Shown: positions 34,561-43,249, counted from the first letter of the stretch. The stretch is DNA of 64,000 nt from Palsa-504 sp963789225 (GCA_963789225.1 CAWBKD010000006.1:168857-232856); one strand, 5' to 3'. Translations and numbers: made by a program. The notes: generated by a model not told the origin, from the letters alone.

Positions 34561-35575
34561 GATCACCACCCTTAGGGCCGTACCACTCCGGCTTCGCGGA
34601 CCGCGACGCCAGCATCGCCGCGGCCTCATCGATCGTCAGCCTTTCGCGCGTCACCGCCTCGACCACCTCGGTGATCGGCATCTCGAGGGCGTGCCCCCTG
34701 GCCAGCTCGAGGACCGGCCCGCAGGAGGCCACGCCCTCGGCGGTCTGGCCGGTCATCGCGGCCGCCGACGCCACCGACAAGCCGCGCCCCAGGTTCTCCC
34801 CGAACGTCCGGTTGCGCGACAACGGCGAACTGCAGGTCGCGACCAGGTCACCCATCCCGGCCAGGCCGGAGAACGTCTGTGGCTGCGCGCCGAGCGCCGA
34901 GCCGAGCCTGGCCATCTCGGCCAGCCCCCGGGTGATCAGCGTGGCCTTGGTATTGTCGCCGAGCCCCATCGCGACCGCGATCCCGACCGCGATCGCGATG
35001 ATGTTCTTCACCGCGCCGCCGAGCTCGCAGCCGATCACGTCGGAGTTGGTGTACGGGCGGAAGTACGGCGCGTGGCACGCGCCCTGCAGCGCCAGCGCCC
35101 CCTCCGGTTCTGTGCAGGCGACGACGGTGGCGGCGACCTGCCGCCGGACGATCTCGCCCGCCAGGTTCGGCCCTGTGACCACGGCCACCCGCGCGGCGTC
35201 GGCGCCGAGCACCTCGGCGATAACCTCGCTCATCCGCAGGCAAGAGCCCAGCTCGATCCCCTTGATCAAGCTGACGAGCAGCGCGCCGGGCGGGATCAGC
35301 GGAGCCCATTCCACCAGGTTCCACCGGAGCGACTGGGCCGGCACGGCGAACACCACCAGGTCGGCGCCGGCCAGCGCCTCGGCAGGGTCAGCGGTGGCGT
35401 CCAGCTCGGCGGGGAGCGTGATCCCGGGCAGGTAATCCGGGTTCTCGTTCAGCTCGCGCAACGCCTTGGCCAGCTCTGCCCGGCGGGCGTACACCACGGT
35501 GGAGGTCCCGGCGTCGCAGAGCACCTGCGCGAACGTGGTGCCCCAAGACCCGGCGCCCATCACCGCCGCCCTCAT
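34544..35575 (-). CDS. gpsA: glycerol-3-phosphate dehydrogenase [NAD(P)+]
   Basis: GpsA reduces dihydroxyacetone phosphate to sn-glycerol 3-phosphate for phospholipid synthesis. The 343-residue sequence shows the NAD(P) motif MGAGSWGTTFAQVL, VTGPNLAGEIVRRQ, the catalytic Lys in GGAVKNIIAIAVGI, GDNTKATLITRGL and GDLVATCSSPLSRNRTFG. Its ATG overlaps the plsC stop (ATGA), so the two steps of phosphatidic acid synthesis are coupled. Confidence 0.96.
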   Translation of the reverse strand: MRAAVMGAGSWGTTFAQVLCDAGTSTVVYARRAELAKALRELNENPDYLPGITLPAELDATADPAEALAGADLVVFAVPAQSLRWNLVEWAPLIPPGALLVSLIKGIELGSCLRMSEVIAEVLGADAARVAVVTGPNLAGEIVRRQVAATVVACTEPEGALALQGACHAPYFRPYTNSDVIGCELGGAVKNIIAIAVGIAVAMGLGDNTKATLITRGLAEMARLGSALGAQPQTFSGLAGMGDLVATCSSPLSRNRTFGENLGRGLSVASAAAMTGQTAEGVASCGPVLELARGHALEMPITEVVEAVTRERLTIDEAAAMLASRSAKPEWYGPKGGDHGHSA

Positions 35576-36528
35576 GCGGGGCCGGCTCCATCGGCCGTCG
35601 CCCCTGCCGGATCGGTCGCTGCCGGATCGGTCGCTGCCGGATCGGTCGCTGCCGGATCGGTCGCTGCCGGATCGGTCGCAGCCGGATCGGTCGCAGCCGC
35701 ATCGGTCCCTGCAGGCACGGCCGGAGTACCATCGCTCGTTCGGCCATCGCCAGAAACCTGGCCGGCGGCGGCGGGATCGTAGGGTACGGCGGGCGGCGTC
35801 TCCTGCCTGATCTTGGCCAGCAGCCCGGTGATGTCGGCCATGATGTCGGCGGTGGCCGCGCGCAGCACGCTCGCGGACAGGCGCTGTCCGGCGTAGGCCG
35901 ACAGGTCGACCGGCGGGCCCGCGACCATCCGCACGGTCTTGCGCGGCCACAGGTGGGGCTTGGAGGTGCCGTAGGGCAGGATGACCTGCGCGCCCCAGTG
36001 CGCGATCGGGATCACCGGCACGCCGGTGCTCAGGGCCAGCCGCGCCGCGCCGGTCTTGCCCACCATCGGCCACAGGTCCGGGTCGCGCGAGGCCGTCCCC
36101 TCGGGGTAGACGATCACGCACGCGCCCTTCCGCAGCGCCTGCTCGGCCTGCCTCAGCACTAGCCCCGCGTCGCCGCGGCCGCGGTACACAGGGAGCTGGC
36201 CGAGCTTGTACATCAGCGGCCCGAGCACCTTGACCTCGAAGATCGCCGACTTGATCATGAACACCGGGTACCGGTGCCCGTAAGCGTCGCTGAACAGGGC
36301 GACCGTGGGCCAGTCGGCGTAGGACAGGTGGTTCGGGGCCAGGATGACCCCGCCGGTCTTGGGGAAGTTCTCCCGGCCCGACCACTCGTGCCGCATCAGC
36401 AGCCGCAGCAGCGGGCGCAGGATGATCAGCGAGAACACCCGCCAGCCTCGCGAGTAGCCCCAGTCGCGGCTGGCCTGGGGCCGGTCCGGGCTGTTCTGGG
36501 TGCTCATGCCGTCAGTCTGCTGGTTCAT
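35572..36528 (-). CDS. plsC: 1-acyl-sn-glycerol-3-phosphate acyltransferase
   Basis: The 318-residue membrane-associated acyltransferase has the NHLSYAD (H-x4-D) catalytic motif, the VYPEGTASRD substrate motif and VIPIAHWG. A hydrophobic N-terminal stretch (VFSLIILRPLLRLLM) anchors it. It makes phosphatidic acid. The last 60 residues are a disordered tail with about seven TDPAA-type repeats coded by a 15-bp tandem array, not part of the enzyme. It overlaps gpsA by 4 nt and is divergent from fbiD with a 30-nt gap. Confidence 0.92.
   Translation of the reverse strand: MNQQTDGMSTQNSPDRPQASRDWGYSRGWRVFSLIILRPLLRLLMRHEWSGRENFPKTGGVILAPNHLSYADWPTVALFSDAYGHRYPVFMIKSAIFEVKVLGPLMYKLGQLPVYRGRGDAGLVLRQAEQALRKGACVIVYPEGTASRDPDLWPMVGKTGAARLALSTGVPVIPIAHWGAQVILPYGTSKPHLWPRKTVRMVAGPPVDLSAYAGQRLSASVLRAATADIMADITGLLAKIRQETPPAVPYDPAAAGQVSGDGRTSDGTPAVPAGTDAAATDPAATDPAATDPAATDPAATDPAATDPAGATADGAGPA
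35606..35710. repeat. 15-bp tandem repeat in the plsC tail
   Basis: Six nearly identical units of GCCGGATCGGTCGC(T/A) start every 15 bp from 35606 and a seventh degenerate unit ends at 35710. They code for (TDPAA)n on the minus strand. The frame is always preserved, so copy-number change only alters tail length. Confidence 0.92.
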
Positions 36529-36558
36529 GTGGTCCGGTGTCGAGGCAGGATGTGGTAC

Positions 36559-37218
36559 ATGACCGATAATGCCCTGACCTGGTCAGTGCTCATGCCCGTC
36601 AAGGTGCTCGAGCAGGCCAAGTCCAGGCTCGCCGCGCTGGCCGGGGAGCGCCGGGGGGAACTGGCGCTGGCCCTCGCCTGCGACACGGTGACCGCGGTGC
36701 TGGCCTGCGCCGAGGTGGCGCGTGTGATTGTCATCACAGATGATCAGGTCGCGGGGACCGCGCTGGCCGAACTCGGCGCCCTGGTGGTGCCGGACGAGCC
36801 CAGGGACGGCCTGAACGCCGCGCTGCGCCACGGCGCCGCGTACGCCTCCTCGCGCTGGCCCGGCGAGGGGAGGGCGGCGCTGTCCGCCGACGTGGCCGCG
36901 CTGCGCGCCGACGAGATCGGGCGGGCGCTGCGAGCCGCCTCGGCCTGGCCCACCGCGTTCGTGGCCGACGCGGCCGGGGACGGCACGACCCTGTACACGG
37001 CGGCGGCGGGGATGCCGTTCCGGCCGGCGTTCGGGCTGGGGTCCCGGGCCCGCCACGCGGCGGGCGGCGCGGCGGAGCTTGACCTCGGTGGCGTACCGGG
37101 GCTGCGCCTGGACGTGGACACGCCCGCCGACCTGCGCGGCGCGGCTGCCCTCGGGCTCGGCCCGCGCAGCGCGCCGCTTGCGGCCGAACTACTCAGATGT
37201 GCACCACGGGGCAGGTGA
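36559..37218 (+). CDS. fbiD: phosphoenolpyruvate guanylyltransferase (F420 biosynthesis)
   Basis: FbiD/CofC activates phosphoenolpyruvate (or 2-phospholactate) with GTP, giving the precursor that FbiA joins to Fo to make coenzyme F420. The 219-residue protein has WSVLMPVKVLEQAKSRLA, VVPDEPRDGLNAALRHG, ALSADVAALRADE and DVDTPADLRGA, all family blocks; the usual LPADLP is ALSADVA here. The ATG at 36559 is the best start, with AGGA about 9 nt upstream. Its 3' end overlaps the convergent Lrp-type gene by 26 nt. Confidence 0.9.
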   Translation: MTDNALTWSVLMPVKVLEQAKSRLAALAGERRGELALALACDTVTAVLACAEVARVIVITDDQVAGTALAELGALVVPDEPRDGLNAALRHGAAYASSRWPGEGRAALSADVAALRADEIGRALRAASAWPTAFVADAAGDGTTLYTAAAGMPFRPAFGLGSRARHAAGGAAELDLGGVPGLRLDVDTPADLRGAAALGLGPRSAPLAAELLRCAPRGR

Positions 37219-37426
37219 GCGTCCTGGTGATCCCCGGGACGGACTGGATGTGTATCGTGACGAGCCTGCCCAGGTCGTCGACATTGTCCGCGTGGGCGCG
37301 CACGATGACGTCGTACGGGCCTGTGACGTCTTCCGCCTGGGTCACTCCAGCGATCTTGCCGATCTGGTTGGCCACGTCAGCGGCCTTGCCGACTTCCGTC
37401 TGAACGAGGATGTACGCCTCCACCAT
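37193..37426 (-). CDS. stand-alone Lrp/AsnC ligand-binding domain protein
   Basis: The 77-residue protein is only the RAM (alpha-beta ligand-binding) domain of Lrp/AsnC regulators: VEAYILVQTEVGKAADVANQ, TGPYDVIVRAHADNVDDLG and RTLTCPVVHI. It has no DNA-binding helix-turn-helix. Such short proteins are conserved beside fbiD/thiL in actinobacteria and probably bind small ligands as oligomers. ATG 37426 follows GGGAGGACC. Confidence 0.92.
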   Translation of the reverse strand: MVEAYILVQTEVGKAADVANQIGKIAGVTQAEDVTGPYDVIVRAHADNVDDLGRLVTIHIQSVPGITRTLTCPVVHI

Positions 37427-37503
37427 GAGGTCCTCCCTCGGGCGCTGCGGGACTGTGCCCTGAGGGCATCACGTTACCGTAGTGGTCCAGACCGGAGAGT
37501 GAG

Positions 37504-38535
37504 GTGGGCGCGATCGCTGCTGACGACCCGCGAACGGTGGCCGCGCTCGGCGAGTTCGGCCTGATCAAGGCGCTGTCGGCGTGGCTGCCGCCGCAGGAGC
37601 GGGCGCTGGTCGGAATCGGGGACGACGCGGCGGTCCTGGCGGCGCCCGACGGCCGGGTGGTCGCGACCACGGACTTCCTGCTCGAGGGGCGCCACTTTCG
37701 CCGCGACTGGTCCAGCGCGCGCGACATCGGGCACAAGGCCGCGGCCAGGAGCCTGGCCGACGTCGCCGCCATGGGCGCGGTGCCCACCGCGCTGCTCGTG
37801 GCGCTGGCCCTGCCGGGGGACGTGCCGGTGAGCTGGGCGCGGGAACTGGCGGCCGGGCTCGCCGCCGAGTGCGCCCGCGCGGGGGCGAGCGTCGTCGGCG
37901 GGGACACCGCCCGTGCCTCGTCGGTGCTGCTGGCGGTGACGGGCCTGGGTGACCTGGCCGGGCGGGCCCCCGTGCTCAGGTCCGGCGCGGCGCCGGGCGA
38001 TGTGGTCGCGGTGGCGGGCCGGCTCGGACCGTCAGCGGCCGGGCTGGCCCTGCTGTCCGCCGGGCTCGCCGAAGGCCCCCTGGTCGCCGCCCACCTCCGG
38101 CCCGCCCCGCCGTACGACGCGGGACCGCAGGCGGCCGACCTGGGCGCCACCGCCATGATCGACGTCAGCGACGGCCTGCTCGCCGACCTCGGTCACGTCG
38201 CGGACTCAAGCGGCGTGCTCATCGACGTTTCCGCGGAAACGCTCCGCCCGCCTGCCCCGCTGCTCGACGCGGCCCGCGCCGTCATTCACGAAGATCCTTC
38301 AGCCCGAACGAGCGTTGGTGCTTCCCCCGGCCCACCTGACTCGGCCCGCGACCAGGCCCTCGCGTGGGTGCTGACCGGCGGTGAGGATCACGCCCTGGCC
38401 GCCACGTTCCCGCCCGGCGTGCAGCTGCCGCCCCGGTGGACGGTCATCGGCGAGGTGCGGACGGGCGAGGGCGTACTAGTCGACGGCGAACGCTGGGCCG
38501 GGCAGGCCGGCTGGGATCACTTCGCTGGCGGCTGA
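37504..38535 (+). CDS. thiL: thiamine-monophosphate kinase
   Basis: ThiL phosphorylates thiamine monophosphate to the active diphosphate. The 343-residue protein shows EFGLIKAL, VGIGDDAAVLAAPDGR, TDFLLEGRHFRRDW, GHKAAARSLADVAAMGA, VGGDTARAS, MIDVSDGLLADLGH and TGGEDHALAATFP. Between residues of RAVIHEDPS and ALAWVLTGGEDH lies an unusual stretch (ARTSVGASPGPPDS) encoded partly by a sequence also found at the end of the DAHP synthase gene. GTG start at 37504 with GAGTGAGG upstream. It converges on rpmB. Confidence 0.93.
   Translation: MGAIAADDPRTVAALGEFGLIKALSAWLPPQERALVGIGDDAAVLAAPDGRVVATTDFLLEGRHFRRDWSSARDIGHKAAARSLADVAAMGAVPTALLVALALPGDVPVSWARELAAGLAAECARAGASVVGGDTARASSVLLAVTGLGDLAGRAPVLRSGAAPGDVVAVAGRLGPSAAGLALLSAGLAEGPLVAAHLRPAPPYDAGPQAADLGATAMIDVSDGLLADLGHVADSSGVLIDVSAETLRPPAPLLDAARAVIHEDPSARTSVGASPGPPDSARDQALAWVLTGGEDHALAATFPPGVQLPPRWTVIGEVRTGEGVLVDGERWAGQAGWDHFAGG
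38291..38324 (+). repeat. copy 2 of a dispersed ~35-nt sequence (also at the DAHP synthase 3' end)
   Basis: AAGATCCTTC-AGCCCG-AACGAGCGTTGGTGCTTC aligns with 18307-18341 (17 of 18 in the last block). Here it is inside thiL in frame, in a loop just before the conserved TGGEDH motif. Confidence 0.5.
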
Positions 38536-38547
38536 GCCGCCCACCTG

Positions 38548-38733
38548 CTAGCGGGTAACCTTGCCTGCCTTGATGCAGGAGGTGCACACGTTGAGCCGCT
38601 TGGGCGTGCCGTTCACGTTGGCGTGCACGGTCTGGATGTTCGGGTTCCAGCGGCGGCGGGTGCGGCGGTGCGAGTGCGAGACGTTGTTGCCGAAGCCCGG
38701 CCCCTTGCCGCATACGTCGCAGACGGAAGCCAC
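38548..38733 (-). CDS. rpmB: 50S ribosomal protein L28
   Basis: The 61-residue protein (ASVCDVCGKGPGFGNNVSHS, then RRRWNPNIQTV and CTSCIKAGKVTR) is a normal bacterial L28. Both CxxC pairs are kept, so this is the zinc-binding form rather than the zinc-independent paralogue. The GTG at 38733 was chosen because GGAGCG lies 5 nt upstream; the in-frame ATG at 38745 would put that ribosome site inside the gene. Confidence 0.95.
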   Translation of the reverse strand: MASVCDVCGKGPGFGNNVSHSHRRTRRRWNPNIQTVHANVNGTPKRLNVCTSCIKAGKVTR

Positions 38734-38849
38734 GGTTCGCTCCATTGATCAGGGGTTTACGGTCACGCCGCCGGATCGGGCAGCCGTCGCAGCTTACCCG
38801 ATACCCGACCCCGAGCGCGAACCGGACCAGTACTGTCGGCCCGCGCTTC

Positions 38850-38855
38850 TATGCT
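38850..38855 (+). promoter_or_regulatory. -10 element (TATGCT) of a leaderless recG transcript
   Basis: TATGCT ends 7 nt before the GTG at 38863. It overlaps the only in-frame ATG (38851), which argues that this ATG is promoter, not start codon. Confidence 0.5.
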
Positions 38856-38862
38856 GCCTGGT

Positions 38863-41169
38863 GTGACCACGCTCCGCGAGCCGTTGATCCGGGCGCTTGG
38901 CCCCAAGAACGGCAAGGCGCTCGAGAGCATCTTCGGCCTGCACACGGTCGGGGACCTGCTGCGGCACTACCCCCGGCGGTACTACACCCGCGGCGAGCTC
39001 ACCGACCTGTCCTCGCTTCGTGACGGCAACCACGTCACCGTGCTCGCGCGGGTGGAATCGGTACGCGATCACCCGCTGCCCTCGCTGCCTGGCCAGGGCC
39101 GCCGCGGCCGGACCGAGGTCGTGGTCACCGACGACCGCGCCAAGCTGGTGCTGACGTTCTTCTTCAAGGGCAACTACCGGCCCGGCTACCTCCGTCCGCT
39201 CGTACCCGGCAGCCTCGGCATGTTCGCGGGCACCGTGTCCACCTTCCGTCGGCAACGCCAGCTGGTCCACCCGGAGTGCGAGCTGGTCCCCGGCGCGCCG
39301 CCGAGCTCCGATCTGACCGCGGAGCTGGCCGCCGAGTTCGCCGCCGAGATGCTCCCGGTGTACCCGGCCAGCGCCAAATTCAGCTCCTGGAGCATCGCCA
39401 AGGCGGTCAAGACCCTCCTCGGCACGCTGGACGCGGGGGAGGATCCGCTCCCCGCCGAGCTGAGAGAACGGTACGGGCTGGTCGGGCGGGCCGAGGCGAT
39501 CCAAGCCATCCACCGGCCGCTGGACCAGGCCGACCTGAACCAGGCCAGGAAACGGCTCAAGTGGGACGAGGCCTTCACGCTGCAGGCCGCGCTGGCGCAA
39601 CGCCGGCTGGCGGCCGCCGCCCTGCCGGCCATGCCCCGGCCGCCCGTTCCAGGTGGCATCTCCGACTCCTTCGACGCCGCGCTGCCGTTCACGCTCACGG
39701 CGGGGCAGGTGGCGGTGGGCGAGACCATCGCGGTCGACCTGGCCTGCGCCTACCCGATGCACCGGCTCCTGCAGGGCGAGGTCGGCTCGGGCAAGACGGT
39801 CATCGCGGTCAGGGCCATGCTCCAGGTGGTGGACGCGGGCGGACAGGCGGCGCTGCTGGCGCCGACCGAGGTGCTGGCCCAGCAGCACTACCGGTCGGTA
39901 CGCGACATGCTCGGGCCGCTCGCCGAGCGCGGGCAGCTCGGCTCGGCCGAGCACGCCACCGGGGTCGCCCTGCTCACCGGGTCGGTCGGCGCCGCGGCCA
40001 GGCGCGCGGCCCTGGCCGACGTGTTCACCGGCGACGCGGGCATCGTCATCGGGACGCACGCGCTACTCGAAGAGCAGGTCCAGTTCGCCGACCTCGGTCT
40101 GGTCGTGATCGACGAGCAGCACAGGTTCGGTGTGGAGCAGCGGGACGCACTGCGCGCCAAGGCGGCGGACAACCGGCCCCACGTCCTGGTCATGACCGCG
40201 ACGCCGATTCCGAGGACGGTCGCCATGACGGTGTACGGCGACCTGGAGACCTCCACGCTGACCGAGCTGCCCGCCGGGCGGTCGGCCATCGCGACGCACG
40301 TGGTGCCCGCGGCCGACAAGCCGAGGTACCTAGAACGGGCCTGGGAACGCGTCAGGGAGGAAGTCGGCCATCACCGGCAGGCCTACGTGGTCTGCCCGCG
40401 CATCGGGGATTCCGCCACCGGAGATGACAGCGACGGGGCGGACTACCCAGAAGGCGACGACTTCGGCGACGAGGACGCACCGGGCGGCCTCCCGCGCGGG
40501 GTCGCCGAGGGCCGCCGCCAGCCGCTGGCCGTGCTCGACGTGGCCGCGGCGCTGGAGGCGGGCCCGCTGGCCGGGCTGCGCCTGGGCGTCTTGCACGGCA
40601 GGCTGCACCCGGAGGAGAAGGACCGGGTCATGCGCGAGTTCTCCGCGGGCCGCCTCGACGTCCTGGTGGCGACCACCGTGATCGAGGTCGGCGTCGACGT
40701 GCCGAACGCCACCGTGATGGTGATCATGGACGCCGAGCGGTACGGCGTCTCCCAGCTGCACCAGCTCCGCGGGCGGGTGGGCCGGGGGTCCGCCGCCGGG
40801 TTGTGCCTGCTGGTGAGCGAGGCGCCGCCCGCGATGCCCTCGCGGGGGGGTCTGGGGGGGTCGTCCCCCCGGGCCAGCACCGCGCGGGAGCGGCTGGACG
40901 CGGTGGCCGCCACCCTCGACGGGTTCGCGCTGTCCCGGCTGGACCTCGAGCAGCGCCGGGAGGGTGACGTGCTGGGCGCCGCGCAGGCCGGCCGGCAGTC
41001 CAGCCTGCGGCTGCTCCGCCTGCTCACCGACGAGGACCTGATCAGGCAGGCCAGGGAAGACGCCACCGCGGTGGTGGTGGCCGATCCCGACCTGGCCGGC
41101 CACCCGGCGCTCCGCGCGGCCATCGACGACCTGCTCGGCGTCCAGGCCGAATACCTGGACAAGGCCTGA
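38863..41169 (+). CDS. recG: ATP-dependent DNA helicase RecG
   Basis: RecG remodels stalled replication forks and Holliday junctions. The 768-residue protein has the N-terminal wedge/OB domain (VTVLARVESV, TEVVVTDDRAKLVLTFF) and helicase motifs I (LLQGEVGSGKTVIA), Ia (LLAPTEVLAQQHY), II (VIDEQHRFG), III (VMTATPIPRT), V (VATTVIEVGVDVPNA) and VI (QLRGRVGRG). Two extra stretches are notable: an acidic insert (about 525-545) and a Gly/Ser-rich insert (about 657-672) coded by G-tracts. The GTG at 38863 is preferred over ATG 38851 because a -10 element covers the latter. Confidence 0.96.
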   Translation: MTTLREPLIRALGPKNGKALESIFGLHTVGDLLRHYPRRYYTRGELTDLSSLRDGNHVTVLARVESVRDHPLPSLPGQGRRGRTEVVVTDDRAKLVLTFFFKGNYRPGYLRPLVPGSLGMFAGTVSTFRRQRQLVHPECELVPGAPPSSDLTAELAAEFAAEMLPVYPASAKFSSWSIAKAVKTLLGTLDAGEDPLPAELRERYGLVGRAEAIQAIHRPLDQADLNQARKRLKWDEAFTLQAALAQRRLAAAALPAMPRPPVPGGISDSFDAALPFTLTAGQVAVGETIAVDLACAYPMHRLLQGEVGSGKTVIAVRAMLQVVDAGGQAALLAPTEVLAQQHYRSVRDMLGPLAERGQLGSAEHATGVALLTGSVGAAARRAALADVFTGDAGIVIGTHALLEEQVQFADLGLVVIDEQHRFGVEQRDALRAKAADNRPHVLVMTATPIPRTVAMTVYGDLETSTLTELPAGRSAIATHVVPAADKPRYLERAWERVREEVGHHRQAYVVCPRIGDSATGDDSDGADYPEGDDFGDEDAPGGLPRGVAEGRRQPLAVLDVAAALEAGPLAGLRLGVLHGRLHPEEKDRVMREFSAGRLDVLVATTVIEVGVDVPNATVMVIMDAERYGVSQLHQLRGRVGRGSAAGLCLLVSEAPPAMPSRGGLGGSSPRASTARERLDAVAATLDGFALSRLDLEQRREGDVLGAAQAGRQSSLRLLRLLTDEDLIRQAREDATAVVVADPDLAGHPALRAAIDDLLGVQAEYLDKA
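40844..40870. repeat. G-tract hairpin element inside recG
   Basis: Two runs of seven G separated by TCT, followed by TCGT and six C, can form a G7/C6 hairpin or part of a quadruplex. It codes for RGGLGGSSP between the conserved helicase end and C-terminal domain, in a loop absent from typical RecG (recollection). Confidence 0.7.
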
Positions 41170-41195
41170 CCGAACCCGGTGTGCACACTAAAGGG

Positions 41196-41780
41196 ATGGC
41201 ACGTGTCATCGCCGGCGAGGCGGGCGGGCGGCGGCTGGCTGTCCCGGGCGGGCGGGAGACCAGGCCGACGAGCGACCGCGCCAGGGAAGGGCTGTTCGCC
41301 ACCATCTCCTCCATCGTCGGACCGCTGGCCGGATCGCGCGTCCTCGACCTGTACGCGGGGTCGGGCGCGGTGGGACTGGAGGCGCTTTCCCGGGGCGCGG
41401 GTCACGTCCTGCTGGTGGAAGCCGGAGCCCGCGCCGGGCGCGTCATAAAAGAGAACATCGCGGCGCTCGGCCTGCCCGGCGCGCAGGTCATCGTCGACCG
41501 GGTAGAACGCGTGCTGGCCCGGGGACCCGAAGACGCCGACGCCCGCTACGACGTCGCGTTCGCCGACCCCCCGTACGCGCTCGACGGCGAGGAGGTATCC
41601 GCGATGCTGACCGCGCTCGCGGACCGGGCCTGGCTCGCGCCCGGAGCGCTGGTCATCGTAGAGCGCGCCACCCGGTCCGGCCCGCTGCGCTGGCCTGATG
41701 GCTACATCCAGGACCGGGCCCGCCGGTACGGCGAGGCGACCTTCTGGTACGGTCTGGCCGCAAGGACCCCTGAAGAGTGA
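41196..41780 (+). CDS. rsmD: 16S rRNA (guanine966-N2)-methyltransferase
   Basis: RsmD methylates G966 of 16S rRNA during 30S assembly. The 194-residue protein has the typical N-terminus ARVIAGEAGGRRLAVPGGRETRPTSDRAREGLF, written here in two halves in my reading: the RVIAGEAGGRRL loop and TRPTSDRAREGLF. It also has SAM motif DLYAGSGAVGLEALSRGA and catalytic motif FADPPYAL. ATG 41196 is used; a GTG at 41181 is also in frame. coaD begins at or just after its stop. Confidence 0.94.
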   Translation: MARVIAGEAGGRRLAVPGGRETRPTSDRAREGLFATISSIVGPLAGSRVLDLYAGSGAVGLEALSRGAGHVLLVEAGARAGRVIKENIAALGLPGAQVIVDRVERVLARGPEDADARYDVAFADPPYALDGEEVSAMLTALADRAWLAPGALVIVERATRSGPLRWPDGYIQDRARRYGEATFWYGLAARTPEE

Positions 41781-41794
41781 AAGGGCCACACCGC

Positions 41795-42274
41795 GTGCAA
41801 CGCGTCGTCTGTCCGGGCTCGTTCGATCCCGTCACCAACGGACACCTCGACATCATCGGCCGCGCCGCCGGTCTCTACGACGAGGTGATCGTCGCGGTCC
41901 TGATCAATGTGACCAAAAAGAGCCTGTTCACGGTCGACGAGCGGGTGGAGATGCTGCGCGAGATCACCGCCCGCTACGGCAATGTGAAGATCGACAGGTT
42001 CCACGGCCTGCTGGTCGACTTCTGCGCCACCAACGGGATCACCGCGGTCATCAAGGGCCTGCGCGCCGTCAGCGACTTCGAATACGAGATGCAGATGGCG
42101 CAGATGAACTACCGGATGGCCAAGGTCGAGACACTGTTCATGACCACCAACCCGCTGTACTCCTTCCTCAGCTCCAGCCTGATTAAGGAGATCGCCACGT
42201 ACGGCGGCGACGTCAGCGGACTGGTGCCCGACCTGGTCCTGTCCCGCCTGCGCGAGCGCCTCGCCGCGGAGTGA
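41795..42274 (+). CDS. coaD: phosphopantetheine adenylyltransferase
   Basis: CoaD transfers AMP from ATP to 4'-phosphopantetheine in coenzyme A synthesis. The protein (159 residues from this start) has CPGSFDPVTNGHLDIIGRA with the nucleotidyltransferase T/HxGH-like motif NGHLD, GLRAVSDFEYEMQMAQMN and the C-terminal motif YSFLSSSLIKEIA. The GTG at 41795 gives the usual length. A GTG at 41777, overlapping the rsmD stop, would add six residues and also has a plausible ribosome site. Confidence 0.93.
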   Translation: MQRVVCPGSFDPVTNGHLDIIGRAAGLYDEVIVAVLINVTKKSLFTVDERVEMLREITARYGNVKIDRFHGLLVDFCATNGITAVIKGLRAVSDFEYEMQMAQMNYRMAKVETLFMTTNPLYSFLSSSLIKEIATYGGDVSGLVPDLVLSRLRERLAAE

Positions 42275-42377
42275 GATAACACCGACGTCAGGGGCGGTGC
42301 GTGGTCAAGTTGGGATTACCGCGTGCCCCCGGTAGGCTGGGCGCTCGGTTCCTCAAGCTATCGACGAGTACACTGTC

Positions 42378-43043
42378 ATGCCCACTGCACGTACAAGCAC
42401 ACCTCGCGGCGCGCTTGTTTTTGACATGCGCTCGCTCGGCCGCCAGCCGGGCACCGCGCGAAGCCAGAAGCTCACCGCGCCGGCCCCCGCGGACCTGCGC
42501 CTTGAGCTCATCGGCGTCCCCGAAGGCGCCGCCGCAGAACTTGACCTCAGGTTCGAGGCGGTGGCCGAGGGCGTGCTCGTCACCGGGTCGGTGACCGCGC
42601 CGCTCGCTGGCGAGTGCGCGCGGTGCTTGACCCCGGTGACCAGTTCGGTCACGGCCAGCTTCACCGAGCTTTACCTGTACCCTCCCGCGCGACCGCATGG
42701 GACGGGTCAGGCCCGGGACGGGCGCCACAGCCAGGACCGGTACGACCGGTACGACGAACACGAGGAGCAGGAAGACGAGGAGCACTACCTCGACGGCGAC
42801 CTGCTCGACCTGGAGCCGACCCTCCGCGACGCGGTGGTGCTCGCGCTGCCGATGGCACCGCTGTGCCGGGACGATTGCCCGGGGCTGTGCGTCGAGTGCG
42901 GGGTCCCGCTGGCCGACGCGGGACCCGGCCACCAGCACGAGGATCCGCCGGACCCGCGGTGGAACGGCCTGAAGCAGTTTGACGACGAAGCAACACCGGA
43001 CCAACCCCGGCGCGCAGGCGCCATCGACTTACAGGAGGGCTGA
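42378..43043 (+). CDS. YceD/DUF177 protein (rpmF-linked)
   Basis: The 221-residue product is the DUF177 protein that always precedes rpmF and is needed for 23S rRNA maturation in plants and some bacteria. Landmarks are ALVFDMRSLGRQPG, GSVTAPLAGECARCLTPV, the conserved TELY, a very acidic stretch (EHEEQEDEEHYLDGDLLDL) and the C-terminal zinc-like LCRDDCPGLCVECGVPL. The insert HGTGQARDGRHSQDRYDRYD (about 106-125) is longer than usual. It is cotranscribed with rpmF, 1 nt away. Confidence 0.9.
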   Translation: MPTARTSTPRGALVFDMRSLGRQPGTARSQKLTAPAPADLRLELIGVPEGAAAELDLRFEAVAEGVLVTGSVTAPLAGECARCLTPVTSSVTASFTELYLYPPARPHGTGQARDGRHSQDRYDRYDEHEEQEDEEHYLDGDLLDLEPTLRDAVVLALPMAPLCRDDCPGLCVECGVPLADAGPGHQHEDPPDPRWNGLKQFDDEATPDQPRRAGAIDLQEG

Positions 43044-43044
43044 C

Positions 43045-43221
43045 GTGGCGGTTCCCAAGCGGAGGATGTCCCGTAGCAACACCCGATCTCGGCGCTCGAA
43101 CTGGAAGACCACCGCGCCCACGCTGGTGGACTGCCCGCAGTGCCACGAGCGCAAGCTTCCGCACACGGCCTGCCCGACGTGCGGCACCTACCGTCGCCGC
43201 CAGGTGATCACCCCGGCCTGA
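43045..43221 (+). CDS. rpmF: 50S ribosomal protein L32
   Basis: The 58-residue protein begins AVPKRRMSRSNTRSRRSNWK and has the zinc ribbon CPQCHERKLPHTACPTCGTY with all four Cys. GTG 43045 follows AGGAGGGC and comes 1 nt after the DUF177 stop. Normal L32 of the Cys-containing type. Confidence 0.96.
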   Translation: MAVPKRRMSRSNTRSRRSNWKTTAPTLVDCPQCHERKLPHTACPTCGTYRRRQVITPA

Positions 43222-43249
43222 GGAGCTCTAGGGAGGAGGACGCGGCGTC

